A DNA stretch of 50,736 nucleotides from Nitrospirota bacterium (GTDB taxonomy: Bacteria > Nitrospirota > Nitrospiria > 2-01-FULL-66-17): assembly GCA_040757335.1 (NCBI GenBank), contig JBFLXB010000029.1:1-50736 (forward strand). The letters are read 5' to 3'. The first letter of the stretch is position 1, and each line of letters starts with the position of its first letter. A program made the position numbers and the translations under genes. Of this stretch, positions 1-10,352 are shown piece after piece. The notes under the pieces were generated by a model. That model was not told the origin of the DNA and did no database searches. It worked only from the letters and a program-made list of their open reading frames with translations.

Positions 1-2
1 AC

Positions 3-1115
3 GATGCGGCCCGCCTGGCCGATGATCCGGTGCACAAACTCCTGCTCGATCGCGATCCGGTCGCCGGGGACGCGTTGGCCTCGCAGCCCACGCTCTCGCG
101 CTTTGAGAACGCGGTCGGGCCGAAAGACCTGCTGCGGCTGGGGAGGGACCTGGCCGAGACGGTGATCGCGCATCACGCGGCGCGGCGGAAGGGCCGGGCC
201 TGGCAGATCACCATCGATCTGGACCCCACCGACGATCCCACGCACGGCGCCCAGCAACTCGCGCTGTTCAACGGGCACTATGGGACGTGGTGTTACCTGA
301 CGCTGCTGGGGTTTCTGCGCTTTGACGACGAACCCGAGCAGCACCTGTTCGCGGCCCTGCTGCGGCCCGGCACGGCCTCCCGCCAGGGCGTCAGCGGCCT
401 GCTGGTGCGCGTGATCGCGCGGCTGCGGAGCGCGTTCCCGAAGGCGCGGCTGCTGGTGCGGCTCGATGGCGGCCTGGGGATCCCGGAGTTGCTGGATCGG
501 CTGGAAGCCGTCGGGGTGGACTATGTCATCGGGCTGCCGACGAACGCCGTGCTGCGGCGGCGGGCGGAGAAGGCCCTGCGCAAAGCCCGTCGGCGGGCCC
601 GCGAGACCGGCCAAACCGCCACCGCCTATACCGAGTGCGGGTACGCGGCCAAGACCTGGTCCCGGCGGCGCCGGGTGGTGATCAAGGCGGAGGTCGTCGC
701 CCATCCCGGCCGGGCGCTCAAGGATAACCCCCGTTTCGTCGTCACTAATCGTCCCGAGCGGGCCCAGGCGGTCTACGAGCAGCTCTATTGCTATCGGGGC
801 GAGATCGAGAACCGGATCAAGGAACTGCTGCACGGGCTGGAGGTGGATCGCACCAGTTGCTCGCGCTTCTGGGCCAACCAGTTCCGGGTGCTGCTGACCG
901 CCGCGGCCTACGTGCTGCTGCAAGAGTTGCGGCGGCACGCGGCGCACACGGTCTGCGCCCGCGCGCAGGTCACGACGCTGCGCGAGCGGCTGCTCAAGCT
1001 GGGGGCGCGGGTGGTGGTCTCGGTGCGCCGCATCGTGCTGCACCTGCCCGCGTCGGCGCCCTTTCGCGAGGCGTGGCGGCAGGTGGCCTTGGCCGTCGGA
1101 GCGCGAGCGGGGTAG
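3..1115 (+). CDS. IS1380-family transposase (N-terminus outside window)
   Basis: DDE transposase of the IS1380 group; it would catalyse cut-and-paste movement of its own element. The reading frame is open from base 3, reading DAARLADDPVHKLLLDRDPV, which continues the family N-terminal region, so the gene begins before the window and the internal GTG at 30 is not the start. Visible family features are the TIDLDPTDDPTHG block with catalytic acidic residues, FNGHYGTWCYLTL, the LVRLDGGLGIPELLD block and the C-terminal YCYRGEIENRIKELLHGLEV motif bearing the last catalytic Glu. The ORF is intact to a TAG stop. The downstream end of the element is interrupted by an intron, but the coding part is not. 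Confidence 0.9.
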   Translation, partial: DAARLADDPVHKLLLDRDPVAGDALASQPTLSRFENAVGPKDLLRLGRDLAETVIAHHAARRKGRAWQITIDLDPTDDPTHGAQQLALFNGHYGTWCYLTLLGFLRFDDEPEQHLFAALLRPGTASRQGVSGLLVRVIARLRSAFPKARLLVRLDGGLGIPELLDRLEAVGVDYVIGLPTNAVLRRRAEKALRKARRRARETGQTATAYTECGYAAKTWSRRRRVVIKAEVVAHPGRALKDNPRFVVTNRPERAQAVYEQLYCYRGEIENRIKELLHGLEVDRTSCSRFWANQFRVLLTAAAYVLLQELRRHAAHTVCARAQVTTLRERLLKLGARVVVSVRRIVLHLPASAPFREAWRQVALAVGARAG

Positions 1116-1425
1116 GCTGCACAGCTGCCGACCAGGGGGGGAACCGACACCGGGGGCGTGGTGCGTCTTTGGCAGGCCGGAACCCGGCGCCCGCGAGGCG
1201 GCAGCCGCTGTCTGAGGCCGTGGGAGACCCGAAAGGCCTGAGGCGCGTGCCTCGGCGGCGTCATCACGATGGGGAATATCCCGATATGAGCTTTATCCAT
1301 GCGCTTCGGTAGAGTCGAGAATGGGCGCGGTAGCCGCAGGTCCGGGGAGTTGCTGTTTCCGCCCGCTTTCGCGTGTTGGCGGTGCCTCAATCCGTCCATG
1401 ACCCCGTTTCCCATCCCCGCTCATC

Positions 1426-1458
<33 letters not shown>

Positions 1459-1481
1459 TCCGACTGGTTTCACGAAAAGGC

Positions 1482-2999
1482 TCACGGACGAGCCCCCACA
1501 TGCACCGTGCGAAGCCGCAGGACCCCCAAAGCACCGAAGATCATGTCGTCGTCGAAACGGCGGGTGCCTCGCGTGGGCACCTTGTGGCGACGCCGAAGGA
1601 AGTGCCGGACGCGTTCGTAGACGTGATTGTCCACCGCCCGATACGCGAAGAGACGTGTCCCATAGCTGAAGTAGTTGGACCAGCCTCTGAGCAGCCGGTT
1701 GAGCTCCTTGCCCACCGTGGGCCAGGGGCTCTGGTTGCTGGGTCGCAGGATGGTCCGGACCTTCCCCTTCAGTTGCTGGACCGACTTCTTCGACGGTTTC
1801 GCGGCCAGATACCAGTGACCATCCTTGCGGTACCGCTCCGGCCCGAAGGTGTACCCGAGAAAGTCGAAGTGTTCCTCGCGCGCGTTTCGGATGCACGTCT
1901 TGGTGTCGTTGAGGGTCAGACCGATCGCCGCCAGCACGCATCGCGTCCACGCCAGAGCGGGTTCCGCCTTCCCCCGACTGAGGATGACGAAGTCGTCCGC
2001 GTAGGCCACGAGCCGGGCGGCGAACTCCCGGTCCTTGCCTCGCTCCTGAAAGACCCGGAGGAATCGGTTCAGATAGATGTTCGCGAGCAGCGGGCTGATG
2101 ACGCCGCCTTGCGGCGTTCCCCTCCGGCTGCCCTTCCCACCTGTCATGCGCCGATGGCCTCGTTCGTCCGTTTCCTCCACGGGCGTCTGGAGCCACGCCT
2201 TGATCAACCGCAGCATCTTCCCGTCCGACACGCGTCGGGCGATGGACGGCATCAGTTGATCATGGGGAATGGTGTCGAGGTACTGGCTCAGGTCTGCGTC
2301 CACCACCTCCGTGTATCCGTCGCACAACGCTCGGTGCACTCGCTCCACGGCGCCCCCCGCGCTGCGGCCCTCTCGGTAGCCAAACGCGCTGTCGCTCAAG
2401 TCCGCCTCGAAGATCGGTTCCAACACCAGCTTGGCGGCGGTCTGCGCCACGCGATCCCGAATCGTCGGGATCCCGAGCGGCCGCTGCCCGCCTCCCGGCT
2501 TCGGGATCAGCACCCGTCGCACCGGACTGGGCTGGTACGTCTCCGTTCGCAGTGCCTCCCTCAGACTCGCGAGCCACTCCTCGAGCCCCGCCGCCTCGAT
2601 GTCGCCGAACGTCATCCCGTCCACGCCCGGCGCGCCCCCGTTGCTGCGGGCCAGCCGATAGGCGTGGTCCAAGATGTCCTCCCGGTACACCTTGTCGTAG
2701 AGCAGGTAGAAGCGGAACGCTGGTGCTGCCTTCGCCTTCTCATACAGTCCCTTCCGCAGGTTCCGGATCTTTTCCGGGGTTTTCAGACTCACGTCAATCC
2801 CCTCATCCTCTGCCCGCCTCCGGGCCACCCAGAAGTGAGGCCCCCGTCCCTCCACCCTCGTTACGGGCTTCATCGGTACCATGGGCCTCTCCGACTCCCG
2901 CCCGGGCCGCCAGCTCTCCCGGCGTCGGCCGTCGCGACCGGCCATCCCAAACGGGTCTCCCACGTTGCCCAGTCGACCTTCACCGCGTGCGGTCCCCAT
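1482..2999 (-). CDS. ltrA: Group II intron reverse transcriptase/maturase
   Basis: Multifunctional intron-encoded protein that helps the intron RNA splice and copies it into DNA at new sites. The RT palm is at about residues 160-345: DADLS with the first catalytic Asp (235), TPQGGVISPLLANIYLN (295-311) and the YADD box (333-336). The thumb/maturase domain X carries GWSNYFSYG near residue 420. No HNH endonuclease signature is evident after domain X. The start is uncertain: the frame is open to 2999, but a start at the Met of MVPMKP (about 2882) fits the usual N-terminus (KPVTRVEGRGP) better. The ORF is intact, so the intron may be active. Confidence 0.92.
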   Translation of the reverse strand: MGTARGEGRLGNVGDPFGMAGRDGRRRESWRPGRESERPMVPMKPVTRVEGRGPHFWVARRRAEDEGIDVSLKTPEKIRNLRKGLYEKAKAAPAFRFYLLYDKVYREDILDHAYRLARSNGGAPGVDGMTFGDIEAAGLEEWLASLREALRTETYQPSPVRRVLIPKPGGGQRPLGIPTIRDRVAQTAAKLVLEPIFEADLSDSAFGYREGRSAGGAVERVHRALCDGYTEVVDADLSQYLDTIPHDQLMPSIARRVSDGKMLRLIKAWLQTPVEETDERGHRRMTGGKGSRRGTPQGGVISPLLANIYLNRFLRVFQERGKDREFAARLVAYADDFVILSRGKAEPALAWTRCVLAAIGLTLNDTKTCIRNAREEHFDFLGYTFGPERYRKDGHWYLAAKPSKKSVQQLKGKVRTILRPSNQSPWPTVGKELNRLLRGWSNYFSYGTRLFAYRAVDNHVYERVRHFLRRRHKVPTRGTRRFDDDMIFGALGVLRLRTVHVGARP

Positions 3000-3288
3000 T
3001 ACCCCGGCGAGCCGGAGCGCAGCGTGTCTCGGTTGCTCTGCACTCCGCAGCGGCCTTCTCCGTTATTCAGGCGGATCGGCACTCGCATCGTCACTTTCGA
3101 GGCCTGCTCAGGGTTCACTCGCGTTACGGCCCGCGGCTTCGCTCACCCACCCGCGGTGGGCTTCACCCAGGGCTTCACGTGCGACGTGCCTGGGTCGCTT
3201 CCGGGGTGCACCGAGAACTCCCCAGATGAGACTTTCACTCATGCGTCGACTGGACCTTCTTCGTGGCGCACTGAATAATGCGGGCTAA

Positions 3289-3469
3289 CAGGTTGCTCAA
3301 AAAGTTCCAGCCGCAAGGCCGCAGCGAGGAGGGAACCGGAAAGCGCTTCGCGCCGCTTTGTGGCGCTGTCAATGCCACGTTCCGCTCGCTTGGCGAAGCA
3401 GCGTACTGGGTCGTACGTGAGGATTCCCGACGAGCGAGAACGCAGCGGATGGACTTTTTCAGCAACCTG
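3289..3469 (+). repeat. Structured dispersed repeat, copy R1 (181 bp)
   Basis: Ends form an inverted repeat: CAGGTTGCTCAAAAAGTTCC at 3289 and the complement of CAGGTTGCTGAAAAAGTCC at 3451-3469. The interior carries the family apical hairpin CGTAC-TGGGTC-GTACG followed by TGAGG, and the AACGCAGCGGATGG block near the right end. It lies between the IS1380 right end and the trmFO promoter. No coding potential is recognised. Confidence 0.75.
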
Positions 3470-3481
3470 CGGTTCGTTTGC

Positions 3482-3511
3482 TTGACAGGCTTTCCGCACC
3501 GCCCGTAAAAT
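3482..3511 (+). promoter_or_regulatory. Promoter of trmFO-xerC-hslVU
   Basis: TTGACA (3482-3487), an 18-bp spacer and TAAAAT (3506-3511). The transcription start would be near 3518, giving a leader of about 20 nt to the ATG at 3537. It begins only 12 bp after repeat R1. Confidence 0.75.
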
Positions 3512-3536
3512 CGGTCCTCTTACGCGACAGGTAGAC

Positions 3537-4862
3537 ATGGCTCAGACTGCACCGGAATTGACCGTCCTCGGGGGCGGGTTGGCGGGCTGCGAGGCCGCGT
3601 GGCAGGCGGCCGAGCGCGGCGTGACCGTCGCGCTCTACGAGATGCGGCCGATGCGGCCGACCGCCGCGCACAAGACCGACCAGCTCGCGGAACTGGTCTG
3701 TTCCAACTCGCTGGGGTCGGCGGAGATTACCAACGCAGCGGGCATCTTGAAGGAAGAGATGCGGCGGATGGGCTCGCTGGTGGTCCGCGTGGCGGACACC
3801 TGCCGCGTGCCGGCCGGCGCGGCCCTGGCCGTGGATCGCACCGAATTCGCGGCGCGGATCACCAAAGAGATCAGCACGCACCCCAACATCACGGTGCTCC
3901 GCGAAGAGATATCGGAGATCCCCGCGAGCGGCCCGGTGATCGTGGCCACCGGTCCGCTGACCTCCGACGCGCTGGCCGAGTCGCTCAAGAAGCTGACGCG
4001 TGCGGAACGCCTGTATTTCTTCGACGCGATCTCGCCGATCGTGGACGGCGAGACGGTCGATCGCTCGATCGCGTTTCCGGCATCGCGGTACAACAAGGGC
4101 GGGGACGATTACCTCAATTGCCCCATGACCGAAGACGAATACAGCGCCTTCTACGCCGCGCTGCTCGCCGCGGAGAAGGTCCCCACTCGCGAGTTCGAAA
4201 AGACGCCGTACTTCGAGGGCTGCATGCCCATCGAGGTGCAGGCGGAGCGCGGACGCCAAACCCTCCTGTTCGGTCCCATGAAACCGGTCGGGTTGGTCGA
4301 TCCGCGCACGGGCCAACGCCCGTTCGCCGTGGTCCAGTTGCGGCCGGAAGACATGCACGGCCAAGCCTACAACCTGGTCGGGTTCCAGACCAAACTCAAG
4401 TGGCCGGAGCAAAAACGGGTGTTCCGTATGATTCCGGGGCTCGCGCAAGCGGAGTTCTTGCGCTTCGGCAGCCTGCACCGCAATACCTTCATCAATGCGC
4501 CGTTGTTGCTCCGCGAAACGTTGCAGCTTCGGTACGACCCGCGGATCTTCTTCGCGGGCCAGATCGTTGGAGTGGAGGGTTACACCGAATCCGCGGGCAT
4601 GGGCCTGCTGGCGGGGATCAACGCGGCGCACGTGATTCAACACAAACCCCTGTTGATCCCGCCACCGACCACGACGTTGGGCACGCTGATCACCTACCTC
4701 ACCACCAGCGACCCGCGGCACTTTCAGCCCATGAACGTCAACTTGGGGCTGTTTCCCCCGCTGCCCACCCGCATCGTGCAGCGGGACGTGCGCAGGCAGA
4801 AAATCGTTGACCGCGCGTTGACCGACCTCGACCGGTGGAAGACCCAATCACTCGCGTCTTAA
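3537..4862 (+). CDS. trmFO: Folate-dependent tRNA (uracil-54-C5) methyltransferase TrmFO
   Basis: Makes ribothymidine at position 54 of tRNA, using methylene-tetrahydrofolate as carbon donor and FAD as cofactor. It is the alternative to SAM-dependent TrmA. The N-terminus has the Rossmann FAD motif [12 protein letters not shown] (about residues 9-20), followed by the family block [15 protein letters not shown] and [10 protein letters not shown]. The C-terminal [20 protein letters not shown] segment is the second FAD-binding region. Length, 441 aa, matches the family. It leads a gene cluster with xerC, hslV and hslU and overlaps xerC by 28 bp. Confidence 0.97.
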   Translation: MAQTAPELTVLGGGLAGCEAAWQAAERGVTVALYEMRPMRPTAAHKTDQLAELVCSNSLGSAEITNAAGILKEEMRRMGSLVVRVADTCRVPAGAALAVDRTEFAARITKEISTHPNITVLREEISEIPASGPVIVATGPLTSDALAESLKKLTRAERLYFFDAISPIVDGETVDRSIAFPASRYNKGGDDYLNCPMTEDEYSAFYAALLAAEKVPTREFEKTPYFEGCMPIEVQAERGRQTLLFGPMKPVGLVDPRTGQRPFAVVQLRPEDMHGQAYNLVGFQTKLKWPEQKRVFRMIPGLAQAEFLRFGSLHRNTFINAPLLLRETLQLRYDPRIFFAGQIVGVEGYTESAGMGLLAGINAAHVIQHKPLLIPPPTTTLGTLITYLTTSDPRHFQPMNVNLGLFPPLPTRIVQRDVRRQKIVDRALTDLDRWKTQSLAS

Positions 4863-5767
4863 CGATCCTCGAAACCGAGCGCGCGGCCTCGGCCGAGACC
4901 CTTCGGGCCTACCGGTCCGATCTGCGGCAGTACTCGGCCTTTCTCCGCGACCCGGATCAGGCAATGGACCTGTCGAGCCCGTTGGGCCAAGGCCCCCTCG
5001 CAGATCCCGTACGTTTGCTGGCGGCCACTCGCGTGGACATTCGCGCGTATCTCGCGTGTCTCAAGCGGCGCGGGGTGAAGAAATCGTCCGTCATGCGCAA
5101 GCTCGCCGCGATCCGCACGCTGTACCGCTATTTGTGGCGCGACGGCACCATTCCCGCCAGTCCCGCCGCCGGAGTAGCCACCCCCAAGCAAGAGAAGCCG
5201 CTGCCGCGGGCGCTCTCGGTTGATGCGGCCAAGGCGGTGGTTGAAGCCCCTCGCGGCACCGCGACGCGGGCGTTGCGCGATCGAGCGGTCCTCGAGACCT
5301 TCTACTCCACCGGCGCGCGATTGTCCGAATTGGCGGGCCTGAACGCGGGCGACCTCGACCCGGAAGCCGGCGTGGTTCGGCTGTTTGGAAAGGGGAGGAA
5401 AGAACGGATCGTCCCGATCGGCTCCAAGGCGTTGGCCGCGATTCAAGCCTTCCGGGAAGCGATCGGGGTCCGGCACACCGGCGCTCTGTTCGTAGGAGAA
5501 TCCGGGCGGCGGTTGTCGAGTCGCACCATCGCGCGGATCGTCACCGCAGCGGGTCGAAGGGCCGGCGAACCGGACACGAGCCCCCACTCGCTGCGGCACA
5601 GCTTTGCCACGCACCTGCTGGAGGGCGGGGCCGATCTGCGCGCCATCCAGGAAATGCTCGGCCACGCCTCGCTCGCCACCACGCAACGGTATACGCACCT
5701 GACGGTCGATCACCTGATGAAGGTGTACGACGACGCCCACCCCCGCGCGCGGCGCAAAGCGTCATGA
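4835..5767 (+). CDS. xerC: Tyrosine recombinase XerC
   Basis: Site-specific recombinase that, with XerD at dif, resolves chromosome dimers. The N-terminal SAM-like core-binding domain spans about residues 1-105. The catalytic domain has the full tyrosine-recombinase set: R162 (GARLSE), K186, H251 and R254 ([10 protein letters not shown]), H277 (LGHAS) and nucleophile Y286 (TTQRYTH). The start is GTG at 4835, overlapping the trmFO end. The stop overlaps the hslV start as ATGA, implying translational coupling. xerC next to hslVU is a common order. Housekeeping XerC is preferred over a phage integrase because of this context and its 310-aa length. Confidence 0.95.
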   Translation: MEDPITRVLTILETERAASAETLRAYRSDLRQYSAFLRDPDQAMDLSSPLGQGPLADPVRLLAATRVDIRAYLACLKRRGVKKSSVMRKLAAIRTLYRYLWRDGTIPASPAAGVATPKQEKPLPRALSVDAAKAVVEAPRGTATRALRDRAVLETFYSTGARLSELAGLNAGDLDPEAGVVRLFGKGRKERIVPIGSKALAAIQAFREAIGVRHTGALFVGESGRRLSSRTIARIVTAAGRRAGEPDTSPHSLRHSFATHLLEGGADLRAIQEMLGHASLATTQRYTHLTVDHLMKVYDDAHPRARRKAS

Positions 5768-6306
5768 CTCTGCCTATTCGATCAACCACCGTGCTGTGCG
5801 TACGCCTCGAACGCGAGGTGGCCATGGCAAGCGACGGTCAGGTCACGATGGGAACCACGGTGATGAAGTCCAACGCGCGGAAGATCCGGCGAATGGCCAA
5901 CGACCGCGTGCTCGCGGGTTTTGCCGGCTCGACCGCCGACGCGTTGGCATTGTTCGACAAGTTCGAAGCCAAGCTCTCCGAGTACCACGGCAACCTGAGT
6001 CGCGCGGCCGTGGAGCTGGCCAAAGACTGGCGCACCGATCGCGTGCTGCGGCGGCTCGAAGCGTTGCTCGCGGTGGCGGACCTGACCAGCTCGCTGCTGA
6101 TCTCCGGCACCGGAGACGTGGTGGAACCGGAGGACGGCATCCTGGCGATCGGGTCCGGGGGACCGTACGCGCTGGCCGCGGCACGCGCGCTCATGGGCCA
6201 GCCCGGCCTGACCGCGGAGGCGATCGTGACCCGCGCCATGACGATCGCCGCGGGCATCGACATTTACACGAACGAGTCGATCGTCGTCGAAACGCTGAAG
6301 GGGTAG
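5764..6306 (+). CDS. hslV: ATP-dependent protease subunit HslV
   Basis: Proteolytic chamber of the HslUV (ClpYQ) protease, a Ntn-hydrolase dodecamer that degrades unfolded proteins unwound by HslU. The active-site threonine is expected at residue 8 (MTLPIRS then TTVLCVR), so a 7-residue propeptide must be removed. The DGQVTMG segment and the C-terminal [15 protein letters not shown] are family signatures. Its ATG overlaps the xerC stop by 4 bp, and hslU starts 9 bp downstream. Confidence 0.97.
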   Translation: MTLPIRSTTVLCVRLEREVAMASDGQVTMGTTVMKSNARKIRRMANDRVLAGFAGSTADALALFDKFEAKLSEYHGNLSRAAVELAKDWRTDRVLRRLEALLAVADLTSSLLISGTGDVVEPEDGILAIGSGGPYALAAARALMGQPGLTAEAIVTRAMTIAAGIDIYTNESIVVETLKG

Positions 6307-6315
6307 CGCCTGTCC

Positions 6316-7731
6316 ATGAATGGTCCTACGAACCCCGAAGGCACCGAATCAATCCCAGTCTTGGACGACATGACGCCTCGGCAGATCGTCGAGGCCCTGG
6401 ATCGCTACGTGGTGGGCCAGAAATCCGCCAAACGTATGGTGGCGATCGCGCTGCGCAACCGGTGGCGCCGGCGCCGCCTCGCGCCCGATCTGCGCGACGA
6501 GGTGCTGCCGAAGAACATCATCATGATGGGGCCGACCGGCGTGGGAAAGACCGAAATCTCCCGTCGATTGGCGAAACTCGCGCGCGCGCCGTTCCTGAAA
6601 GTGGAGGCCTCTAAGTTTACCGAAGTGGGATACGTGGGGCGGGACGTGGAGTCCATGGTGCGCGACCTGCTGGAGCTCGCCATCACCATGGTCAAAAGCG
6701 AGTCCACCGAACGCGTCAAAGACAAAGCCGCCAAACAGGCGGATGAACGCCTACTCGACCTGCTGCTCCCTCCGCCCGCGCTGCGCACCCCGAGCGGGGT
6801 GTATGACCCGACGCGCGAGACCGCGCCGCCTGGTTACTCGGATTCGTACGATCAGACCCGCGAGAAACTTCGGCAACAACTGCGCGACGGGAAGCTGGAA
6901 GAACGCACCGTGGAAGTGGAGGTCAAAGAGAAGGGGCCCGCCCTGCCCGTGGGCGTGATCTCCAACGTCGGGATGGAGGAGATGGAGAGCAGCCTGCGCG
7001 ACATGTTGGGCAACCTCTTCCCCGGGAAGAAAAAGCCGCGGAAGATGACCGTGGCCGAGGCGCGCCAAGTCTTGGAGCAGGAAGAAGCCGCCAAGCTGAT
7101 CGACATGGACGAGGTGGCGCGCGAGGCGATTCGCCGCGCGGAACAGGACGGCATCATCTTTCTCGACGAAATCGACAAGGTCGCGCGACGCGAGCACGGG
7201 ATAGGCCCGGATGTCTCGAGGGAAGGCGTGCAGCGCGACCTGCTGCCCATCGTGGAGGGGTCCACGGTCACCACCAAACACGGGCCGGTCAAGACCGACC
7301 ACATCCTGTTCATCGCAGCCGGGGCGTTCCACATCAGCAAACCGTCGGACTTGATTCCCGAGTTGCAGGGGCGGTTTCCCTTGCGAGTCGAACTCGACCC
7401 GCTCACCCAAGAAGACTTTGTCCGCATACTAACCGAGCCGCGGAACGCGCTGATCAGGCAATACGTGGCTTTACTCGCCACCGAAAACGTGGACCTCTCG
7501 TTCACGCCCGACGCCATCGAGGAAATCGCCTCGATCGCGGTGCTGGCCAACGACCGGATGGAGAACATCGGCGCGCGGCGGCTCTTCACGGTGATGGAGC
7601 GGCTCCTGGACACGGTGTCGTTCGACGCGCCCGAACTGACCGACAAGAAGCTCGTGATCGACGCCGCATACGTCAAGAAATCGTTGGCCGACGTCGTGAA
7701 AGACGTGGATTTGAGCCGGTATATTCTGTGA
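6316..7731 (+). CDS. hslU: HslUV protease ATPase subunit HslU
   Basis: AAA+ unfoldase that feeds substrates to HslV. It has the family N-terminus [16 protein letters not shown], Walker A GPTGVGKT (residues 72-79), the pore-loop region VGYVGRD, a long intermediate I-domain at about 110-245, Walker [10 protein letters not shown] (280-288) and the C-terminal tail LSRYIL, which docks into HslV. At 471 aa it is somewhat longer than E. coli HslU, mostly from an N-terminal extension and a Pro-rich stretch in the I-domain. Confidence 0.97.
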   Translation: MNGPTNPEGTESIPVLDDMTPRQIVEALDRYVVGQKSAKRMVAIALRNRWRRRRLAPDLRDEVLPKNIIMMGPTGVGKTEISRRLAKLARAPFLKVEASKFTEVGYVGRDVESMVRDLLELAITMVKSESTERVKDKAAKQADERLLDLLLPPPALRTPSGVYDPTRETAPPGYSDSYDQTREKLRQQLRDGKLEERTVEVEVKEKGPALPVGVISNVGMEEMESSLRDMLGNLFPGKKKPRKMTVAEARQVLEQEEAAKLIDMDEVAREAIRRAEQDGIIFLDEIDKVARREHGIGPDVSREGVQRDLLPIVEGSTVTTKHGPVKTDHILFIAAGAFHISKPSDLIPELQGRFPLRVELDPLTQEDFVRILTEPRNALIRQYVALLATENVDLSFTPDAIEEIASIAVLANDRMENIGARRLFTVMERLLDTVSFDAPELTDKKLVIDAAYVKKSLADVVKDVDLSRYIL

Positions 7732-7739
7732 AGTGAAAG

Positions 7740-8711
<972 letters not shown>

Positions 8712-8754
8712 TGCTTTGGTTTCTTCGTTGTCTCAAACCTCGATGGCCGCCTGG

Positions 8755-8934
8755 CCGTCGAGGAAGGGTCAGATGCAAGGCGGAGCAAGCCGTCGCGCCC
8801 GGAGCGTACCGGGTTGTACGTGAGGCGAGTGGCGCCACGAAGAAGTGGCGCCAAGCTACGAGCGCCGCCGAGACGGTGAGGCGGCCGTGGCACCTTGAGA
8901 AGCGGCAACGCCGCAGATGGCCCTGCATCGACGG
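8755..8934 (+). repeat. Structured dispersed repeat, copy R2 (long form)
   Basis: Begins CCGTCGA and ends TCGACGG. It contains CAGATGCAAGGCG, the apical hairpin CGTAC-CGGGTT-GTACG with TGAGG, two further hairpins (GGCGCCAC/GTGGCGCC around 8830-8852 and GCCGCC/GGCGGC around 8863-8886), and the GCAACGCCGCAGATGG block. The central insert of about 60 bp is nearly identical to that in copy R4. It lies between argB and tRNA-Leu. Confidence 0.8.
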
Positions 8935-8945
8935 ATCAGGCAGGA

Positions 8946-9031
8946 GCCGAAGTGGTGGAATGGCAGACACGGCGGACTCAAAATCCGCTGCGGGCAACCG
9001 CGTGGGGGTTCAACTCCCCCCTTCGGCACCA
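8946..9031 (+). tRNA. tRNA-Leu(CAA)
   Basis: Acceptor GCCGAAG pairs with CTTCGGC, followed by discriminator A and an encoded CCA. The anticodon stem GCGGA/TCCGC encloses loop CTCAAAA, giving anticodon CAA. The long variable arm (TGCGGGCAACCGCG) is typical of leucine tRNA, and the T-arm is GGGGGTTCAACTCCCCC. Confidence 0.96.
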
Positions 9032-9040
9032 CCTGTTTTT

Positions 9041-9104
9041 CCGGTAGTAGTACTCTGACCCCAATTCTTGACCCGGTAATAGTACTCTGACCCCAATTCT
9101 TGAC
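9041..9104. repeat. Two tandem 32-bp repeats after tRNA-Leu
   Basis: Two abutting 32-bp units (9041-9072, 9073-9104) differ at one base. Each is CCGGTARTAGTA followed by CTCTGACCCCAATTCTTGAC. The complementary strand reads GGGGTCAGAGTAC. From memory such GGGGTCAGAGT motifs often flank REP-associated tyrosine transposases, but none is present here. Confidence 0.85.
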
Positions 9105-9245
9105 CTTTCGCCGCATCCGTCACCGAGATCCCCAGCGGCACGATCACCATCTCATTTCATTCAGGACCTCACCGGGGTGTGGCGGGTTGTGCATTGGACC
9201 GACACGCTCAATCAATGGCTTCGACATTGTGATTTCGGGAGTCGG

Positions 9246-9749
9246 CTACTCGACCGACAACCACCGGTTGCGCTCCAATCGGAACACCGGCGGCGGAACC
9301 TTCTTCGTTTTGGTCTTGAGCTTGCGGGCGATCTCCAACAGCGTCTCGCGCGCCTTGTCTCCGTCACCCACCATTGCCAGCGCTCGGACCAGACGATCGG
9401 TGGGTGCACCCAAGGCCTTGATCGCGCCGGTCTCCACCCTCGACAAATACTCGGGCGTCACCCCCAGGAGCGCGGCAAATTCTTTGGCGGGGAAACCCAC
9501 GTGCTTGCGTAGAAAGCGCACCTCCGGGCCGCTCAGGAGCGTCGGCTGCCGGATCAACGTGTCGGCAATGAGCCGATGCAGCTCCGCAATTCGGGGAATG
9601 ACCGGCGACTCGCCCTTGCACTTAGGGCACCACCGCACCACGATCCCCACCAAGTAGACGTTCTCCAACCCGCTCAACACGTAGTGGTAGGGAGCGTCGT
9701 CCGTTGTCTTCCGCTCGACCATCTCCACGTCACACGTGTAGCATTTCAT
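9246..9749 (-). CDS. MqsA-like antitoxin (zinc-binding N-terminus, HTH C-terminus)
   Basis: Likely antitoxin and autorepressor. The N-terminus has the YgiT-type zinc site: CYTCDVEM at residues 3-10 and WCPKCKG near 40-46. The C-terminal half is an Xre-type helix-turn-helix (RFLRKHVGFPAKEFAALLGV, then PEYLSRVETG), as in MqsA. At 167 aa it is longer than E. coli MqsA (131 aa). It follows the toxin gene by 18 bp, the toxin-first order of mqsRA. The palindrome in the promoter upstream of the toxin is the probable operator. Confidence 0.85.
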   Translation of the reverse strand: MKCYTCDVEMVERKTTDDAPYHYVLSGLENVYLVGIVVRWCPKCKGESPVIPRIAELHRLIADTLIRQPTLLSGPEVRFLRKHVGFPAKEFAALLGVTPEYLSRVETGAIKALGAPTDRLVRALAMVGDGDKARETLLEIARKLKTKTKKVPPPVFRLERNRWLSVE

Positions 9750-9767
9750 GATCCACTCCTCCCCGCG

Positions 9768-10088
9768 TTATCGTCTCCGCACGCTCAGCGAGAACACCGT
9801 AACCACGATCAGGTTCCCGTTGATCTCCACCACGCAGGCCGCCCGTCCGCCGTCCACGATCGTGCCATCGATACGGTATCGCCAGCCGCCCCGCTGTGCC
9901 TGACTGTGTTCGGTCACCCGCCCGGAGCGCAGGACGTGCCGGACATCATGGATGTCCAGCCCCCACTTCCGCAGTCGCTCTTGCGCGTGGGGCGTGACCT
10001 CGACAGTCCCTTTCTCCCACAGCTCGCGAATCCGCCGAAGGACCCATTTCGGGTTGTGAGGGTCCTGAAGCGGCACCACCTCGCCCAT
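9768..10088 (-). CDS. DUF4258-family putative toxin
   Basis: About 106 aa from the ATG at 10088; the frame is open further upstream to 10184, but that would place the start above the promoter. The core EVTPHAQERLRKWGLDIHDV followed by RHVLRSGRVTE and the C-terminal ACVVEINGNLIVVTVFSL matches the DUF4258 fold (BECR/RelE-like), members of which are paired with MqsA-like antitoxins. The ribonuclease role is inferred from the family and partner. It is first in a two-gene operon. Confidence 0.8.
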   Translation of the reverse strand: MGEVVPLQDPHNPKWVLRRIRELWEKGTVEVTPHAQERLRKWGLDIHDVRHVLRSGRVTEHSQAQRGGWRYRIDGTIVDGGRAACVVEINGNLIVVTVFSLSVRRR

Positions 10089-10125
10089 CGTCCCTGGACT
10101 CGTCTGTGATAAACGGATGAAACCG

Positions 10126-10155
10126 ATTATTAGGATGGCTTGACAATATGTCAAG
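10126..10155 (-). promoter_or_regulatory. Promoter and palindromic operator of the toxin-antitoxin operon
   Basis: On the minus strand TTGACA (10149-10154) and TAATAAT (10126-10132) are 16-17 bp apart, so transcription starts near 10118, about 30 nt before the toxin ATG. The perfect palindrome CTTGACAATATGTCAAG (10139-10155) covers the -35 box, so binding of the HTH antitoxin there would block transcription. Confidence 0.75.
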
Positions 10156-10190
10156 TTAGAGAGGTAAGTCAAGGGGTGGAGCAATCTGCT

Positions 10191-10207
10191 CGGGCAACCG
10201 CGTGGGG
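10191..10207 (+). repeat. 17-bp copy of the tRNA-Leu(CAA) variable arm/T-stem
   Basis: CGGGCAACCGCGTGGGG here is identical to 8991-9007 inside tRNA-Leu(CAA), exactly 1200 bp upstream. The two copies bracket the tandem repeats and the toxin-antitoxin operon. It may be an attachment-site scar or a tRNA fragment. Confidence 0.6.
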
Positions 10208-10352
10208 CCCTCCACTCCGGCTGAGCGCCTCTTCCAATTCCCCGAAGTCGGCGCCTTGCAGGACACCGATGCTGCCGCCATCCTACAGGACAGGAGCAGG
10301 TTGCGATGCACCGTGGTGTTTCCAGTGCCCCCCGATCCCATCGTTCAGATCA

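Noticed and set aside
9100-10109. Plus-strand open frames across the toxin-antitoxin operon
   Set aside because: They are antisense to the MqsA-like and DUF4258 genes, which have zinc, HTH and toxin-fold motifs plus a matching promoter.
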